DNA of 64,000 nucleotides from CBDBGD01 sp965205235. Lineage in GTDB: Bacteria; Chloroflexota; Dehalococcoidia; Lucifugimonadales; UBA1127. Made by a program: the position numbers and the translations under genes. The notes beneath the pieces were generated by a model. It did not search any database, was not told the DNA's origin, and saw only the letters and a list, made by a program, of their open reading frames with translations. The stretch spans positions 186,001-250,000 of the forward strand of contig CBDBGD010000002.1 of assembly GCA_965205235.1 (NCBI GenBank), given 5' to 3'. Below, piece after piece: positions 9,391 through 18,578 of the stretch (positions within the stretch are counted from its first letter, which is position 1; every line of letters begins with the position of its first letter).

Positions 9391-9790
9391 GGGGCGCGTT
9401 CGGGCGGGCGGGCAACCCCCTGACAGGTCTCAGAGCGCGACATCCTGCGGCGAGCTTTCGCGCAGCCCGTCATTTATGCCTAAATGTGCCTAAAACCCCT
9501 TCCAATTTGTAGGGAAAACTGATACACTATCGGCAGTGTGAAAACACTCCAATCAAGCCGGGTTTCGAACACCGGCTCAGAGTCCGGGGTCCCACCCCGA
9601 GAGAACGATCTGAAACGGAGAGTGCGAGCAGCATGAAGCTCCCCTCCAACGGGCATCTCAAGGCCCTTCTCCCCTTGTCTATTCTCGCCCGGAGACCCCA
9701 AGAGACGTCGAGGTAGTCGACGCACGCGCCCGGGGTGACACCCGGGCCCACATCGGGGGGCTGTGCGCCCCCCATCGATAAAGGAGAATC
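9391..9790 (+). other. gyrB upstream leader with two GC-rich hairpins
   Basis: No gene is visible in this 400-bp gap. Two perfect 7-bp hairpins lie back to back just before gyrB: GCCCGGG/CCCGGGC at 9728-9747 (loop GTGACA) and GGGGGGC/GCCCCCC at 9755-9773 (loop TGTGC). They are followed by AAAGGAG at the gyrB ribosome-binding site. A weak promoter-like pair (TTCCAA, 17 nt, TACACT) is near 9500-9530. The hairpins may modulate gyrB expression; there is no U-tract, so they are not classical terminators. Confidence 0.4.
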
Positions 9791-11827
9791 ATGGACACAT
9801 TGGGGATGACTGTGGCACCACGATACGCAGCGGAAGATATCCAGGTACTGCAGGGGCGGGAGGCCGTGCGCCGCCGCCCCGGTATGTACATCGGCAGCAC
9901 CGACCACCGGGGCCTGCACCACCTGGTCTACGAGGTAGTGGACAACGCAGTGGACGAGGCGATGGCGGGCTTCTGCACCCGTGCAGAGGTGGTGGTCCGG
10001 GCGGACAACTCCGTTGAGGTTACGGACGACGGGCGAGGCATTCCCGTGGACGTGCACCGCGCCACGGGGCTCTCCGCGCTGGAGACGGTGCTGACGACCC
10101 TCCACGCAGGGGCGAAGTTCGGCGGGAGCAGCTACCGGGTCTCCGGCGGGCTGCACGGCGTGGGCGCCTCCGTGGTGAACTTCCTGAGCCGATGGCTTCG
10201 GGCGGAAGTGCGCCGCGACGGCAGCCGCTTCGTGATGGAGTTCGACCGAGGCAGGGTGGCAGGGCCGCTGGAGAACGTAGGCCCCGCCTCCGACCACGGC
10301 ACCACCATCACCTTCGCACCCGACGACCAAATCTTCGACACCGTCGCCTTCGACTTCGACACGCTGGCCCAGCGCTTCAAGGAGGTTGCGTACCTCAACC
10401 CGGGGTTCCGCATCGTCCTCACCTTCGAAGCCACGGGGCAACACAGTGAGTTCCACTTTGAGGGCGGCATCGTCAGCATGGTGGACGAGATCAACCAGTC
10501 GAGAGAGACGCTCCACCCCGTCATTTCCCTGAGCAAGACGGTGGAGGGGACCCAGGTAGAGCTTGCCCTCCAGTACACCACGAACGTGTCGGAGGCCGGG
10601 TACGCCTACGCCAACTGCATCCCCACGATCGAAGGCGGCACCCACGTCACCGGCCTGCGGGCCGCGCTGACCCGGGCCATCAACGACTACGCTCGAAAGC
10701 AGAAGCTCCTCAAAGACGACCAGTCGAACCTGACCGGCGAGGACGTGCGCGAGGGTCTCACGTCGGTGCTCTCGGTGAAGCTGCTGGACCCCCAGTTCGA
10801 GGGGCAAACCAAGGCCAAGCTGGGGAATGCCGAAGTCAAGGGCATCGTCGAGTCGGGGGTGGCCGAGCACCTGACGATCTACCTGGAAGACCACCCCGTG
10901 GACGCACGCCGCATCCTGGAACGATGCGTGCTGGCCCAGCGAGCACGGGAGGCGGCCCGCAAGGCCCGCGACCTGGTCATTCGCAAGAACGCACTGGACG
11001 GCTCCGGTCTGCCCGGTAAGCTGGCCGACTGCTCCGAGCGGGACCCGAGCCGGAGCGAGCTGTTCATCGTCGAGGGGCCGTCCGCAGGGGGATCAGCCAA
11101 GGAGGGGAGGGACCGGCGCTTCCAAGCCATCCTCCCGCTCAGGGGCAAGATCCTCAACGTGGAGAAGGTGCTCTACCCCAGCGGCCGCGAGAAAGTCACC
11201 ATGCTTTCCAACGGCAATGGGAACGGAAGCGGCAACGGCATCGCCGAGACGAACGGGAACGGCAACCACAACGGCTTCCTGGCGGAGAAGGCGCGGCTGG
11301 AGAAGCTGCTGGCGCACGAGGAGATCCGCGTCCTCATCAGCGCCATCGGCGGGGGATTCGGGGAGGACTTCGACCTGGGCAAGCTGCGCTACCACCGGGT
11401 CATCATCATGACCGACGCGGACGTGGACGGCTCGCACATTCGCACGCTGCTGCTGACGTTCTTCTTCCACAACATGCTGCCGCTCATCGAGAACGGCCAC
11501 CTGTTCATCGCCCAGCCGCCGCTGTACCGGGTGCAGCAGGGGAAGAAGACCCACTACACCTACACGGAGTCGCAGCAGGAGGCCCTGCTGGGACGCCTGC
11601 AAGGGAAGCGGATAGACCTCCAGCGCTACAAGGGTCTGGGCGAGATGAACCCGGACCAGCTCTGGGAGACGACGCTGAACCCGGAGGCCCGCACGCTGCT
11701 CCAGGTGAACATGGAGCACGGCGAGCTGGCCGACGAGGAGTTCCGACGCCTCATGGGCGCGGAGGTAGAGCCGCGCAAGCGGTTCATCTTCGAGTTCGCC
11801 AAGAGCGTACGGAACCTGGACGTGTAG
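9791..11827 (+). CDS. gyrB: DNA gyrase subunit B
   Basis: ATPase and metal-binding subunit of DNA gyrase, which introduces negative supercoils with GyrA. N-terminal GHKL ATPase motifs are clear: EVVDNAVDEA, DDGRGIPVD, GLHGVGASVVN. The TOPRIM domain follows with IVEGPSAGGSAKEGRDRRFQA (catalytic Glu) and the Mg-binding DADVDGSH. The C-terminus ends in the normal QRYKGLGEMNPDQLWETT and RKRFIFE motifs. Length 678 is slightly long because about 39 extra residues (about 460-498), including an Asn/Gly-rich tract at 474-495, interrupt the usual LNVEKARLDK stretch inside TOPRIM. AAAGGAG sits directly before the ATG. gyrA follows 199 bp downstream on the same strand. Confidence 0.97.
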   Translation: MDTLGMTVAPRYAAEDIQVLQGREAVRRRPGMYIGSTDHRGLHHLVYEVVDNAVDEAMAGFCTRAEVVVRADNSVEVTDDGRGIPVDVHRATGLSALETVLTTLHAGAKFGGSSYRVSGGLHGVGASVVNFLSRWLRAEVRRDGSRFVMEFDRGRVAGPLENVGPASDHGTTITFAPDDQIFDTVAFDFDTLAQRFKEVAYLNPGFRIVLTFEATGQHSEFHFEGGIVSMVDEINQSRETLHPVISLSKTVEGTQVELALQYTTNVSEAGYAYANCIPTIEGGTHVTGLRAALTRAINDYARKQKLLKDDQSNLTGEDVREGLTSVLSVKLLDPQFEGQTKAKLGNAEVKGIVESGVAEHLTIYLEDHPVDARRILERCVLAQRAREAARKARDLVIRKNALDGSGLPGKLADCSERDPSRSELFIVEGPSAGGSAKEGRDRRFQAILPLRGKILNVEKVLYPSGREKVTMLSNGNGNGSGNGIAETNGNGNHNGFLAEKARLEKLLAHEEIRVLISAIGGGFGEDFDLGKLRYHRVIIMTDADVDGSHIRTLLLTFFFHNMLPLIENGHLFIAQPPLYRVQQGKKTHYTYTESQQEALLGRLQGKRIDLQRYKGLGEMNPDQLWETTLNPEARTLLQVNMEHGELADEEFRRLMGAEVEPRKRFIFEFAKSVRNLDV

Positions 11828-12026
11828 GCGGGCAGAAACGACGCCCACCGCCATAGCCGGCCGGGAGCGAGCGCATTGCTCTCACGCCACACCGAGTGTC
11901 GCTTCACGAGCGGGAGGCAACCGTCAACGCCTACTCCCCATCGACAAGCCCCACGGGCCCAGCCCATGCCTCGGCCAACGCGCGGAGGCATAGCACAACC
12001 GCCCCAGGAGCGGAGAGGAAAAGCGC

Positions 12027-14654
12027 ATGGTAAGTGAAGCAGGGACCATCCGGCCCGTCCGAATCGAAGAGGAGCTGCGCAGCTCGTACATCGACTACGC
12101 GATGAGCGTGATCGTGGCCCGCGCGCTGCCCGACGTACGAGACGGCCTGAAGCCCGTGCAGCGGCGCATCCTCTACGCCATGGACGAGCTGAGCCTGCGC
12201 CCAACCAACCCGTCGAAGAAGAGCGCACGCATCGTGGGAGACGTGCTGGGGCGCTACCACCCCCACGGCGACGCGCCGGTGTACGACGCCATGGTCCGCA
12301 TGGCCCAGGACTTCAGCCTGCGCTACCCGCTCATCATCGGCCAGGGGAACTTCGGCTCGATCGACAACGACCCGCCGGCGGCCATGCGGTACACGGAGGC
12401 GAAGCTGGCGCCCATCGCGGAGGAGCTCCTGGCGAACATCGACCAGGACACGGTGGACTTCACCCCGAACTTCGACGACTCGATGAAGGAGCCCCGGGTG
12501 CTGCCGGCGCGGATGCCCAACCTGCTGGTCAACGGGGCCTCCGGCATCGCCGTGGGCATGGCCACGTCCATCCCGCCCCACAACCTGCGGGAGGTGTGCG
12601 GCGCCGTCACCTATCTCATCGACCATCCCGAACCCAGCGCCGACTCGGTGCCGAAGGAGGTCCTGCAGGAAGCGCAGGACAGCCTGGACAACGCGCTCCT
12701 GGAGATCGTGAAGGGGCCGGACTTCCCCACCGGCGGCGAGATTCTGGGAGGCATCGGACGGGAGGCGCTGCGCGATGCGTACGTCATGGGCCGGGGCCGG
12801 GTGCTGGTACGCGGCAAGGCCGACATCGAGGCCATGGGGCGAGGCAACCGCCAGCAGATCATCGTTACGGAGATCCCGTACCAGGTGAACAAGGCGAACC
12901 TGGTGGAGAAGATCGCGCAGCTGGCCCGAGACAAGAAGATCGAGGGCATCAGCGACGTCAGGGACGAGTCAGACCGGTCAGGGCTGCGGGTGGTGGTGGA
13001 GCTGCGGGGCTCGGCGGACGCGGAGTTCGTGCTGAGCAACCTGTACGAGCACACGGCACTGCAGTCGGCGTTCCCGGTCAACATGCTGGCCCTGGTCGAC
13101 GGGCAGCCGCGGGTGCTGACGCTCCGAGAGGTCCTGCAGCACTACATCAAATTCCGAGTGGAGGTCATCACCCGCCGGGCGACGTACGACCTGAAGAAGG
13201 CCCGAGAGCGGGCCCACATCGTCGAGGGGCTGCGCACGGCGCTCGGCCGCCTGGACGAGGTCATCTACCTCATCCGCAACGCGGCGGACGCCGAGGCGGC
13301 CCGCGAGTCGCTGATGACCCAGCTGCTGCTGTCGCGAGAGCAGTCCCAGGCCATCCTGGACATGCAGCTCCGCCGCCTCACGGCGCTGGACCGCAAGCGC
13401 CTGGAGGCCGAGTACGCTCAGCTGATGTCCACCATCGCCAAGCTGGAGACGCTGCTGGGCGACCCGCAGAAGGTGCTGGCCGAGGTGAAGCGAGAGACCA
13501 GGGAGCACGCCAAGACGTTTGGGGACGACCGGCGCACGGAGATCCTGGAAGAGGAGGCCCGCCGGCTCACCCGGGCCGAGCGCGAGCCGCACATCGACGT
13601 TGTGCTGACGCTGAGCCGCAACGGCTACATCAAGCGCGTGCCGGTGAACACGTACCGGCTGCAGCACCGTGGCGGCAAGGGCGTGACGGGCATGACCACC
13701 CGCGAGGACGACGTGGTCCCGCACATGCTGGTTGTGGACACGCACGACACGGTCCTGTTCTTCACCGACCGGGGCAGAGTGTTCTCCATGCCCGCCTACA
13801 ACACTCCTCGGGACGCCTCTCGCACGTCCCGCGGGACGCCGCTGGTGAACCTGGTGAACATCCCCAAGACGGAGCGGGTGACCGCGATGGTCGCGGTCTC
13901 AGACCTGAGCCAGGACGCCTCGCTGGTGCTTGCCACGCGCCTGGGGGAGATCAAGCGAGTGCCGCTGGTGCGCTTCGCGAACATCCGGAGCAACGGCATC
14001 ATCGCCATGGACCTGGAGCCCAACGACGAGCTCATCGCGGCCCGGCCGGCCAGCGAGGACACGCACGTGATGGTGGTTACCAGCCATGGCATGTCGGTCC
14101 GCTTCCCGGTGTCTGAGCTGCGCATGCGCTCCCGGACGGCGGGAGGCGTGCGGGCCATCCGGCTCAAGGAGGGCGACCAGGTCATCGCCATGGACGTGCC
14201 CGTCCCGGAGGCGCGTCTGCTTGTCGTGAGCCAACGGGGCTTCGGGAAGCTGACGCGCATCGAAAGCTTCCGTCACCAGAAGCGCGCCGGATCGGGGATC
14301 ATCGCCTTCAAGGTGAGCGATCGGACGGGCCCGCTGGTGGCGGCCAAGATAGTGAAGGGGAACGAGGAGGTTATCGTAGCGTCGGCCAAGACGATGGTGA
14401 ACCGGACGAGCCTGAGCGAAGTGAACGAGAGGAGTCGCTACGCTAAGGGCGTCTGGATCATGCGCCTGGGCAAGGACGACCAGATCACCTCCGTGTCCAC
14501 ACTGGCGCCCTCCAGCGGGCAGGACCCGGCCCGGATGGCCGGACGGGGTCCTGCGTCCAACGGCACCGGCCCGGTGGAGGCCATCGCAGCCTCCGCGGGA
14601 GAGGAGCCGCCGAACGAGGAGGCCGCCGGGGACGGCGAGGCGTCCGAGGAGTAG
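12027..14654 (+). CDS. gyrA: DNA gyrase subunit A
   Basis: Breakage-reunion subunit of DNA gyrase. Residue numbering matches E. coli through the active site: HPHGD at 78-82 and the catalytic tyrosine Y122 in MRYTEAKL. The GyrA box that wraps DNA is QHRGGKG (about residue 550), within a six-bladed C-terminal beta-pinwheel (repeated IKRVP, TVLFFTDRG, GIIAMDL). The acidic tail is low complexity. In the quinolone-resistance-determining region positions 83 and 84 are Ala and Pro instead of Ser and Ala, with D87 kept. A GGAGAGG ribosome-binding site precedes the ATG. The GyrA box and wrapping domain favour gyrase over topoisomerase IV. Confidence 0.97.
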   Translation: MVSEAGTIRPVRIEEELRSSYIDYAMSVIVARALPDVRDGLKPVQRRILYAMDELSLRPTNPSKKSARIVGDVLGRYHPHGDAPVYDAMVRMAQDFSLRYPLIIGQGNFGSIDNDPPAAMRYTEAKLAPIAEELLANIDQDTVDFTPNFDDSMKEPRVLPARMPNLLVNGASGIAVGMATSIPPHNLREVCGAVTYLIDHPEPSADSVPKEVLQEAQDSLDNALLEIVKGPDFPTGGEILGGIGREALRDAYVMGRGRVLVRGKADIEAMGRGNRQQIIVTEIPYQVNKANLVEKIAQLARDKKIEGISDVRDESDRSGLRVVVELRGSADAEFVLSNLYEHTALQSAFPVNMLALVDGQPRVLTLREVLQHYIKFRVEVITRRATYDLKKARERAHIVEGLRTALGRLDEVIYLIRNAADAEAARESLMTQLLLSREQSQAILDMQLRRLTALDRKRLEAEYAQLMSTIAKLETLLGDPQKVLAEVKRETREHAKTFGDDRRTEILEEEARRLTRAEREPHIDVVLTLSRNGYIKRVPVNTYRLQHRGGKGVTGMTTREDDVVPHMLVVDTHDTVLFFTDRGRVFSMPAYNTPRDASRTSRGTPLVNLVNIPKTERVTAMVAVSDLSQDASLVLATRLGEIKRVPLVRFANIRSNGIIAMDLEPNDELIAARPASEDTHVMVVTSHGMSVRFPVSELRMRSRTAGGVRAIRLKEGDQVIAMDVPVPEARLLVVSQRGFGKLTRIESFRHQKRAGSGIIAFKVSDRTGPLVAAKIVKGNEEVIVASAKTMVNRTSLSEVNERSRYAKGVWIMRLGKDDQITSVSTLAPSSGQDPARMAGRGPASNGTGPVEAIAASAGEEPPNEEAAGDGEASEE

Positions 14655-14663
14655 GCGCAGGGG

Positions 14664-15665
14664 CTAGCCGTCTCGCCGGGGAATCATCAGCTGGGGACGG
14701 ACGGGGACGCCGTTCGGCAGACCCTGGCCGAATCGGCGCTCGAAGTCACGGTGCATCTCACGGAGAGAGCGCTCCTCGGATTCCATCCTCTGCATGATCC
14801 GCCGCATGGTCTGCTCCGCGATCTCCCGGTCGGCGCTGCGCCCGGAGCGGAAGATGAGGACCTTGGGCGCGGATCGGCTGCGGAAGGCCGCCTTGGCATC
14901 CTTCTCCTGGCGGGCGACCAAGGCCACCAGCGCCTCGTCCTGGAGCACCACCATCACCTCGTCGCCCGAGGAGAGGTCGTCGAGGTCAACCTTCTCCCAG
15001 CCCTTCGACACATGGACGCCGTCGCCGACGGTGAGGCTCAGGTCATCGGAGCCGTCCGCGGGACCGACTGTGACGCTGCCGTCGCCGACGCTCTCAATCG
15101 TGCCTGCGATGAAGGACAGGTCGACAGCATTGCCGTCGGCGTCCTCGACGGTGAGGTCGGCCCGCTGCACCCTGCCGTCCAAGCCCTTGAGGTAGCGAGG
15201 CCACAGGAGGGAGACGGGCTGCGTCTTCCAGGGGTGCTCCCCGATGGTGACGTCGACGCTCAAGGTGCTGTCGTCGCGCTGGACCGACAGGGGCAGGACG
15301 TCGTCGGGGCTGGCGTCCTTGACGGCTTGGGCCACGTCCTTCACGCCTTCCACCGACTCGCCGCCGACGGAGACGAGGATATCGCCGCGCTGCAGTCCGG
15401 CGTCGTCCGCGGGGCTGTCTGCGATCACGTGGAGGACGACGACGCCCGACTCCTGGGCGAGGTCCATCTGGCTTGCCAGCTTGGCGTTGAGGTTGGCGAT
15501 GCTGACGCCGAGCCACGGCGTGGGGTCGCCGTCCGAGGACCCGCTGTAGTGCGTGGCCGCCCCATCGCCGCCGCGTTCGGCGAGGTAGAACCCTCCGAGG
15601 ACCGCGGCGGGCACGACGAGCATCAGGGCCACGACGACTAACGCAATGACGAGCGGCTTTCGCAT
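14664..15665 (-). CDS. Membrane-anchored PDZ-domain protein
   Basis: A 333-residue protein with one N-terminal membrane anchor (about 5-30) and an extracytoplasmic PDZ domain at about 50-140 (LGVSIANLN, HVIADSPADDAGLQRGDILVSVGG). This PDZ style resembles DegP/HtrA and CtpA, but there is no serine-protease domain: no catalytic GNSGGP is present. Residues about 150-250 form a beta-rich region and the C-terminal ~80 residues are charged and probably helical. It may be a scaffold or chaperone-like protein bound at the membrane. AGGAGG lies upstream of the ATG. It converges on gyrA (9 bp between stops) and is divergent from the exchanger gene. Function otherwise unknown. Confidence 0.8.
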   Translation of the reverse strand: MRKPLVIALVVVALMLVVPAAVLGGFYLAERGGDGAATHYSGSSDGDPTPWLGVSIANLNAKLASQMDLAQESGVVVLHVIADSPADDAGLQRGDILVSVGGESVEGVKDVAQAVKDASPDDVLPLSVQRDDSTLSVDVTIGEHPWKTQPVSLLWPRYLKGLDGRVQRADLTVEDADGNAVDLSFIAGTIESVGDGSVTVGPADGSDDLSLTVGDGVHVSKGWEKVDLDDLSSGDEVMVVLQDEALVALVARQEKDAKAAFRSRSAPKVLIFRSGRSADREIAEQTMRRIMQRMESEERSLREMHRDFERRFGQGLPNGVPVRPQLMIPRRDG

Positions 15666-15753
15666 GGGGGAGCCTCCTGCAGATGGGTTCCGGGGGCTAT
15701 AACGCAGGGGGCAACCCGGAGGTTAGGGCGGGCAGGGCAGCGCTCCGAGTCCG

Positions 15754-15782
15754 TTGACACTGGCCGGTCGGACGAATTAGCC
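15754..15782 (+). promoter_or_regulatory. Promoter upstream of the cation exchanger
   Basis: A perfect -35 hexamer TTGACA (15754-15759), 17-nt spacer, and TTAGCC at the -10 position (15777-15782), 66 nt before the ATG at 15849. The -10 is a weak match, so only the -35 is convincing. Confidence 0.35.
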
Positions 15783-15848
15783 TTTCTTCTCGCTCGCACC
15801 TGTGTTGAGCTCGTGTCGTACGGAACGCTGACTTCCAAGTAGGACACC

Positions 15849-16868
15849 ATGCCCCTGGCACTGCTCTGGCTCCAGCTTGGCGCCATGGCCGCGGTCATAC
15901 TGGTCGCGTCCCATTTCCTGGCCCGGTCCGCAGACGTGGTCGCGGAGAAGACCGGGCTGGGACGCTCGTTCGTGGGAGTGATGATGCTGGCGACGGCGAC
16001 GTCGCTCCCGGAGGTAGGGACCGGCGTAAGCGCCATCGTCCTTGTGGACGCGCCGGACCTGGCGGCGGGCGATGCGTTCGGCAGCAATCTCTTCAACCTC
16101 ATGATCATCGGGCTGGCCGACCTGTACTGGCGGAACGGGCCGGTGTTGACGGCGGTGAAGGCCACGTCCGCAGTCGTGGCGGCGCTGGGCGCGGGGATGA
16201 TCGCCCTGGCCATCGCGGGAATCTACATCCACCATGCAACGTCCTTTGCGTCCACATGGCAGATCAGCCCAGTGTCCGTGCTGTTGATCGCGGGCTTCCT
16301 CATCGCAATGCTGCTCATCTACAGGCACGAGAAGAGAGCCGAACCATCGGAGGACGCCGAGGAGGAGGCCGAGGCCAACTACGGGGATACGAGCCTACGC
16401 AGGGCGTTTGGGACCTACGCCATTGCAGCGACGGCAGTGGTTGCCGCCGCCGTGTGGCTGGCGGTGACGGGTGAGCACATTGCGGAAGAGATGGGCTGGG
16501 AAGCGAGCTTCATGGGGACGCAGTTCCTGGCCTTGAGCACGTCGCTGCCCGAGATGGCCACAGCGTACGCCGCCCTGCGCCTCAATGCGCCGACTCTGGC
16601 CATCTCAAACGTTCTGGGCAGCAACGTCTTCAACATGGGCTTCGTCCTGTTCGTCGACGACCTGGTCTACCCGCGGGGCGCGATATGGGCGGACGTCTCG
16701 CAGGTGCACATGCTCAGCGGGCTCGTCGCGATTCTGATGACGGTCATCGTGATTGTGGGCGTGCTGGCACGGCCGAGGTCGGGGGTGAGACGGTGGTGGA
16801 CACCCGAGGGGGCAGCGCTGGCTGCTGCGTACGCCGGCGCGGCGACGCTGGTCTTTCTCTTAGCTTAG
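15849..16868 (+). CDS. Sodium/calcium exchanger-family (CaCA) membrane protein
   Basis: Cation antiporter of the CaCA superfamily, 339 residues and about 10 membrane segments. The two inverted alpha-repeats are clear: TATSLPEVGTG plus GSNLFNLMIIG in the first half, and STSLPEMATA plus GSNVFNMGFV in the second. An acidic cytoplasmic loop (EDAEEEAEANYGD) separates them, as usual in YrbG-type proteins. It probably exchanges Ca2+ or another cation for Na+ or H+ across the inner membrane; the ion is not deducible. AGGACA precedes the ATG. Confidence 0.88.
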   Translation: MPLALLWLQLGAMAAVILVASHFLARSADVVAEKTGLGRSFVGVMMLATATSLPEVGTGVSAIVLVDAPDLAAGDAFGSNLFNLMIIGLADLYWRNGPVLTAVKATSAVVAALGAGMIALAIAGIYIHHATSFASTWQISPVSVLLIAGFLIAMLLIYRHEKRAEPSEDAEEEAEANYGDTSLRRAFGTYAIAATAVVAAAVWLAVTGEHIAEEMGWEASFMGTQFLALSTSLPEMATAYAALRLNAPTLAISNVLGSNVFNMGFVLFVDDLVYPRGAIWADVSQVHMLSGLVAILMTVIVIVGVLARPRSGVRRWWTPEGAALAAAYAGAATLVFLLA

Positions 16869-16900
16869 CCCGCGAGCGCGCTGCGCTGTTGGAGGTGGGG

Positions 16901-17323
16901 TCAGGGCGTGACCCGCAGATCCTCCTCCGAGACGGCGCCGTCGAGGATGCGGAAGGCCCGTACGACGGGCTGCTGAGGGTCGGCGAGGGAGACGAGGATG
17001 TAGTAGACGCCCGGCCACATGCTCGTGCCGTCCGGCCCGGTAGCGAGGCGCACGTCGGTGGCGGAGGGGTAGGCGGGAGAGTGGGTGTGGGAGTGGTAGA
17101 AGGCCAGGAGCTCCCGTCCGCCGTCTTCAATCCCCTTGGAGACCATGAAGAACTCCTTGGGGTCGAACCTGTAGCGGTAAGGGCTGTGCTCGACGTTGGT
17201 CATGGGGTGGACGGCCGCGGCGAGCCCATCCTGGCCGGCGATGATGCCGCAGCACTCGTTTGGCGCCTCGCTCTGGGCGTGGCCCACCATTCGATCGACG
17301 TACTCTCCGGGTAGCTCCAGCAC
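16901..17323 (-). CDS. JAMM/MPN-family zinc metalloprotease (Mov34/MPN/PAD-1)
   Basis: A 140-residue single-domain JAMM protein. Motif residues are present in order: an upstream Glu in SEAPNECCGIIAG and the metal-binding HSHTHSPAYPSATD (HxHx7Sx2D). Bacterial relatives cleave sulfur-carrier or ubiquitin-like proteins from their C-terminal extensions, e.g. in cysteine biosynthesis with CysO. No ThiS/CysO-like gene is adjacent, so the partner must be elsewhere. I chose the GTG at 17323, which has GAGGAG 7 nt upstream, over a longer frame from 17389. It is the last gene of a minus-strand cluster after the flippase gene. Confidence 0.82.
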   Translation of the reverse strand: MLELPGEYVDRMVGHAQSEAPNECCGIIAGQDGLAAAVHPMTNVEHSPYRYRFDPKEFFMVSKGIEDGGRELLAFYHSHTHSPAYPSATDVRLATGPDGTSMWPGVYYILVSLADPQQPVVRAFRILDGAVSEEDLRVTP

Positions 17324-17503
17324 GAGACTCCTCGCAGAACGTGCTCGTTCAGGCGCTCTACTATACGATGCAGGGCGGGGGCTGTCCAAGAGCGGGGCGG
17401 GTCGCTTGGTCGGCGGCTCCTCCGAATTGTCCTGCCAGCTTCACTACGCTATAGTTCTACTGCTGTTTGAACCCAGCTTGTGCTGGCCTAGGACGGCCCT
17501 TGG

Positions 17504-17531
17504 AATCCTGCGGCTGCAAGGTCGCAGGATT
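17504..17531 (-). terminator. Inverted repeat downstream of the flippase gene
   Basis: A perfect 9-bp inverted repeat, AATCCTGCG (17504-17512) and CGCAGGATT (17523-17531), loop 10 nt, just after the stop of the minus-strand flippase gene. The T-rich side (TCGCTTTT) is on the plus strand, so it could also end stray plus-strand transcription. Confidence 0.45.
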
Positions 17532-17558
17532 TCGCTTTTCAGGGCCAAAGGCTCTCGG

Positions 17559-18560
17559 TCACGCGGGCGGCCTGCTGCGGCGCTGCCACAGCGTCCAGAA
17601 GAGGAAGGCCAGTCCGCCCAGCACGACCACGCTGACGAAGCTCACGGAGCGGTCGAGCACCGCTACGGCCACGGCGTCCTGCTGCGACAGCGACAGCGCG
17701 AGCAGGCCGACGATGCCGGGCTCGACGATGCCGAGGCCGCCAGGCGTGACGGGGACGCTGGTGAGCAGGCCGTTGACCACCGCGACGAAGAGCACCGCCG
17801 GGGCGTCGAGGGAGAGGCCCAAAGCGTGGATGACGAGGAGCAGCCGCCCCGCCTCCAACAACCAGGCCGCCATGCCGAGCGCCATGGCCGCAGGCATGGG
17901 CCGCAGGCTCCCCAGCGCGCCCTGTCGCAGGCCCTCATAGGCGCGGGAGAGCGGACGGGGCAGCCATCGCAGCATCGGGTTTCCGCGCCACGCCATGAAG
18001 GCGACGCCCGCAGCAGCCGCGCCGGCCAGCACAAGGCCGATGAGGATGAAGAGGACGGACGGAACGCCGCCGCCGGTGGCCAGGAGCACAAGGGCGGCCA
18101 CCCAGAGGAGGAGGACCATCGCCGCGACATCGAGCACGCGGTCGGCGACGAGGACGCCGAGGCTCCATGAGAAGCTGCTGCGGGCGGCGCCGGAGAACGC
18201 GTAGGCCCTGTAGGCGTCGCCCGCCCGCAGCCACCCGACGGCGTTGGCGAACCAGCCGACGAGGGTCAGGAGAGAGCACTCCCACAGGGAGGGCAGGCGC
18301 TGCCCCGGCTGGACGACCCCGGCGTGCTTCGCCGTGAGCCTCCACCGGGCGCCGCGGACGACGAAGCTGGCGTAGTAGGAGACGAAGGCCAGCGCGTAGA
18401 GCAGCGGATCGCCCGCCCGCACCTGCCGGTAGGTGTCCGCGAGATCAACGTCAAAGCGGGTGACGAGGAAGGCGAGAAACGCGATGGCGACGCCAAAGGC
18501 CACGAGAGCGGGAAGGGAGAAGAGCCGTCGATGGGGCGCTCCAGCACGGCGCTCCGTCAT
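17559..18560 (-). CDS. YbhN/MprF-type flippase-like membrane protein (UPF0104)
   Basis: Integral membrane protein of the lysylphosphatidylglycerol synthase transmembrane family, 333 residues with about 8 helices. Family landmarks are RGARWRLTAKHAG near residue 78, the ALVAWLF-like LLTLVGWFANAVGWLRAGDAYRAY block and the TSVPVTPGGLGIVEPG motif near residue 270. No synthase (acyltransferase) domain follows, so it is not a full MprF; such stand-alone proteins are thought to move lipids or lipid-linked sugars. It starts 18 bp after rsmG ends on the same strand, so read-through from rsmG is likely. Confidence 0.83.
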   Translation of the reverse strand: MTERRAGAPHRRLFSLPALVAFGVAIAFLAFLVTRFDVDLADTYRQVRAGDPLLYALAFVSYYASFVVRGARWRLTAKHAGVVQPGQRLPSLWECSLLTLVGWFANAVGWLRAGDAYRAYAFSGAARSSFSWSLGVLVADRVLDVAAMVLLLWVAALVLLATGGGVPSVLFILIGLVLAGAAAAGVAFMAWRGNPMLRWLPRPLSRAYEGLRQGALGSLRPMPAAMALGMAAWLLEAGRLLLVIHALGLSLDAPAVLFVAVVNGLLTSVPVTPGGLGIVEPGIVGLLALSLSQQDAVAVAVLDRSVSFVSVVVLGGLAFLFWTLWQRRSRPPA

Positions 18561-18578
18561 GTCGCCATCCGTGGGGGC

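Noticed and set aside
17390..17558. Possible tRNA or small RNA in the gap
   Set aside because: No cloverleaf or T-loop pattern; only a terminator-like inverted repeat is visible.
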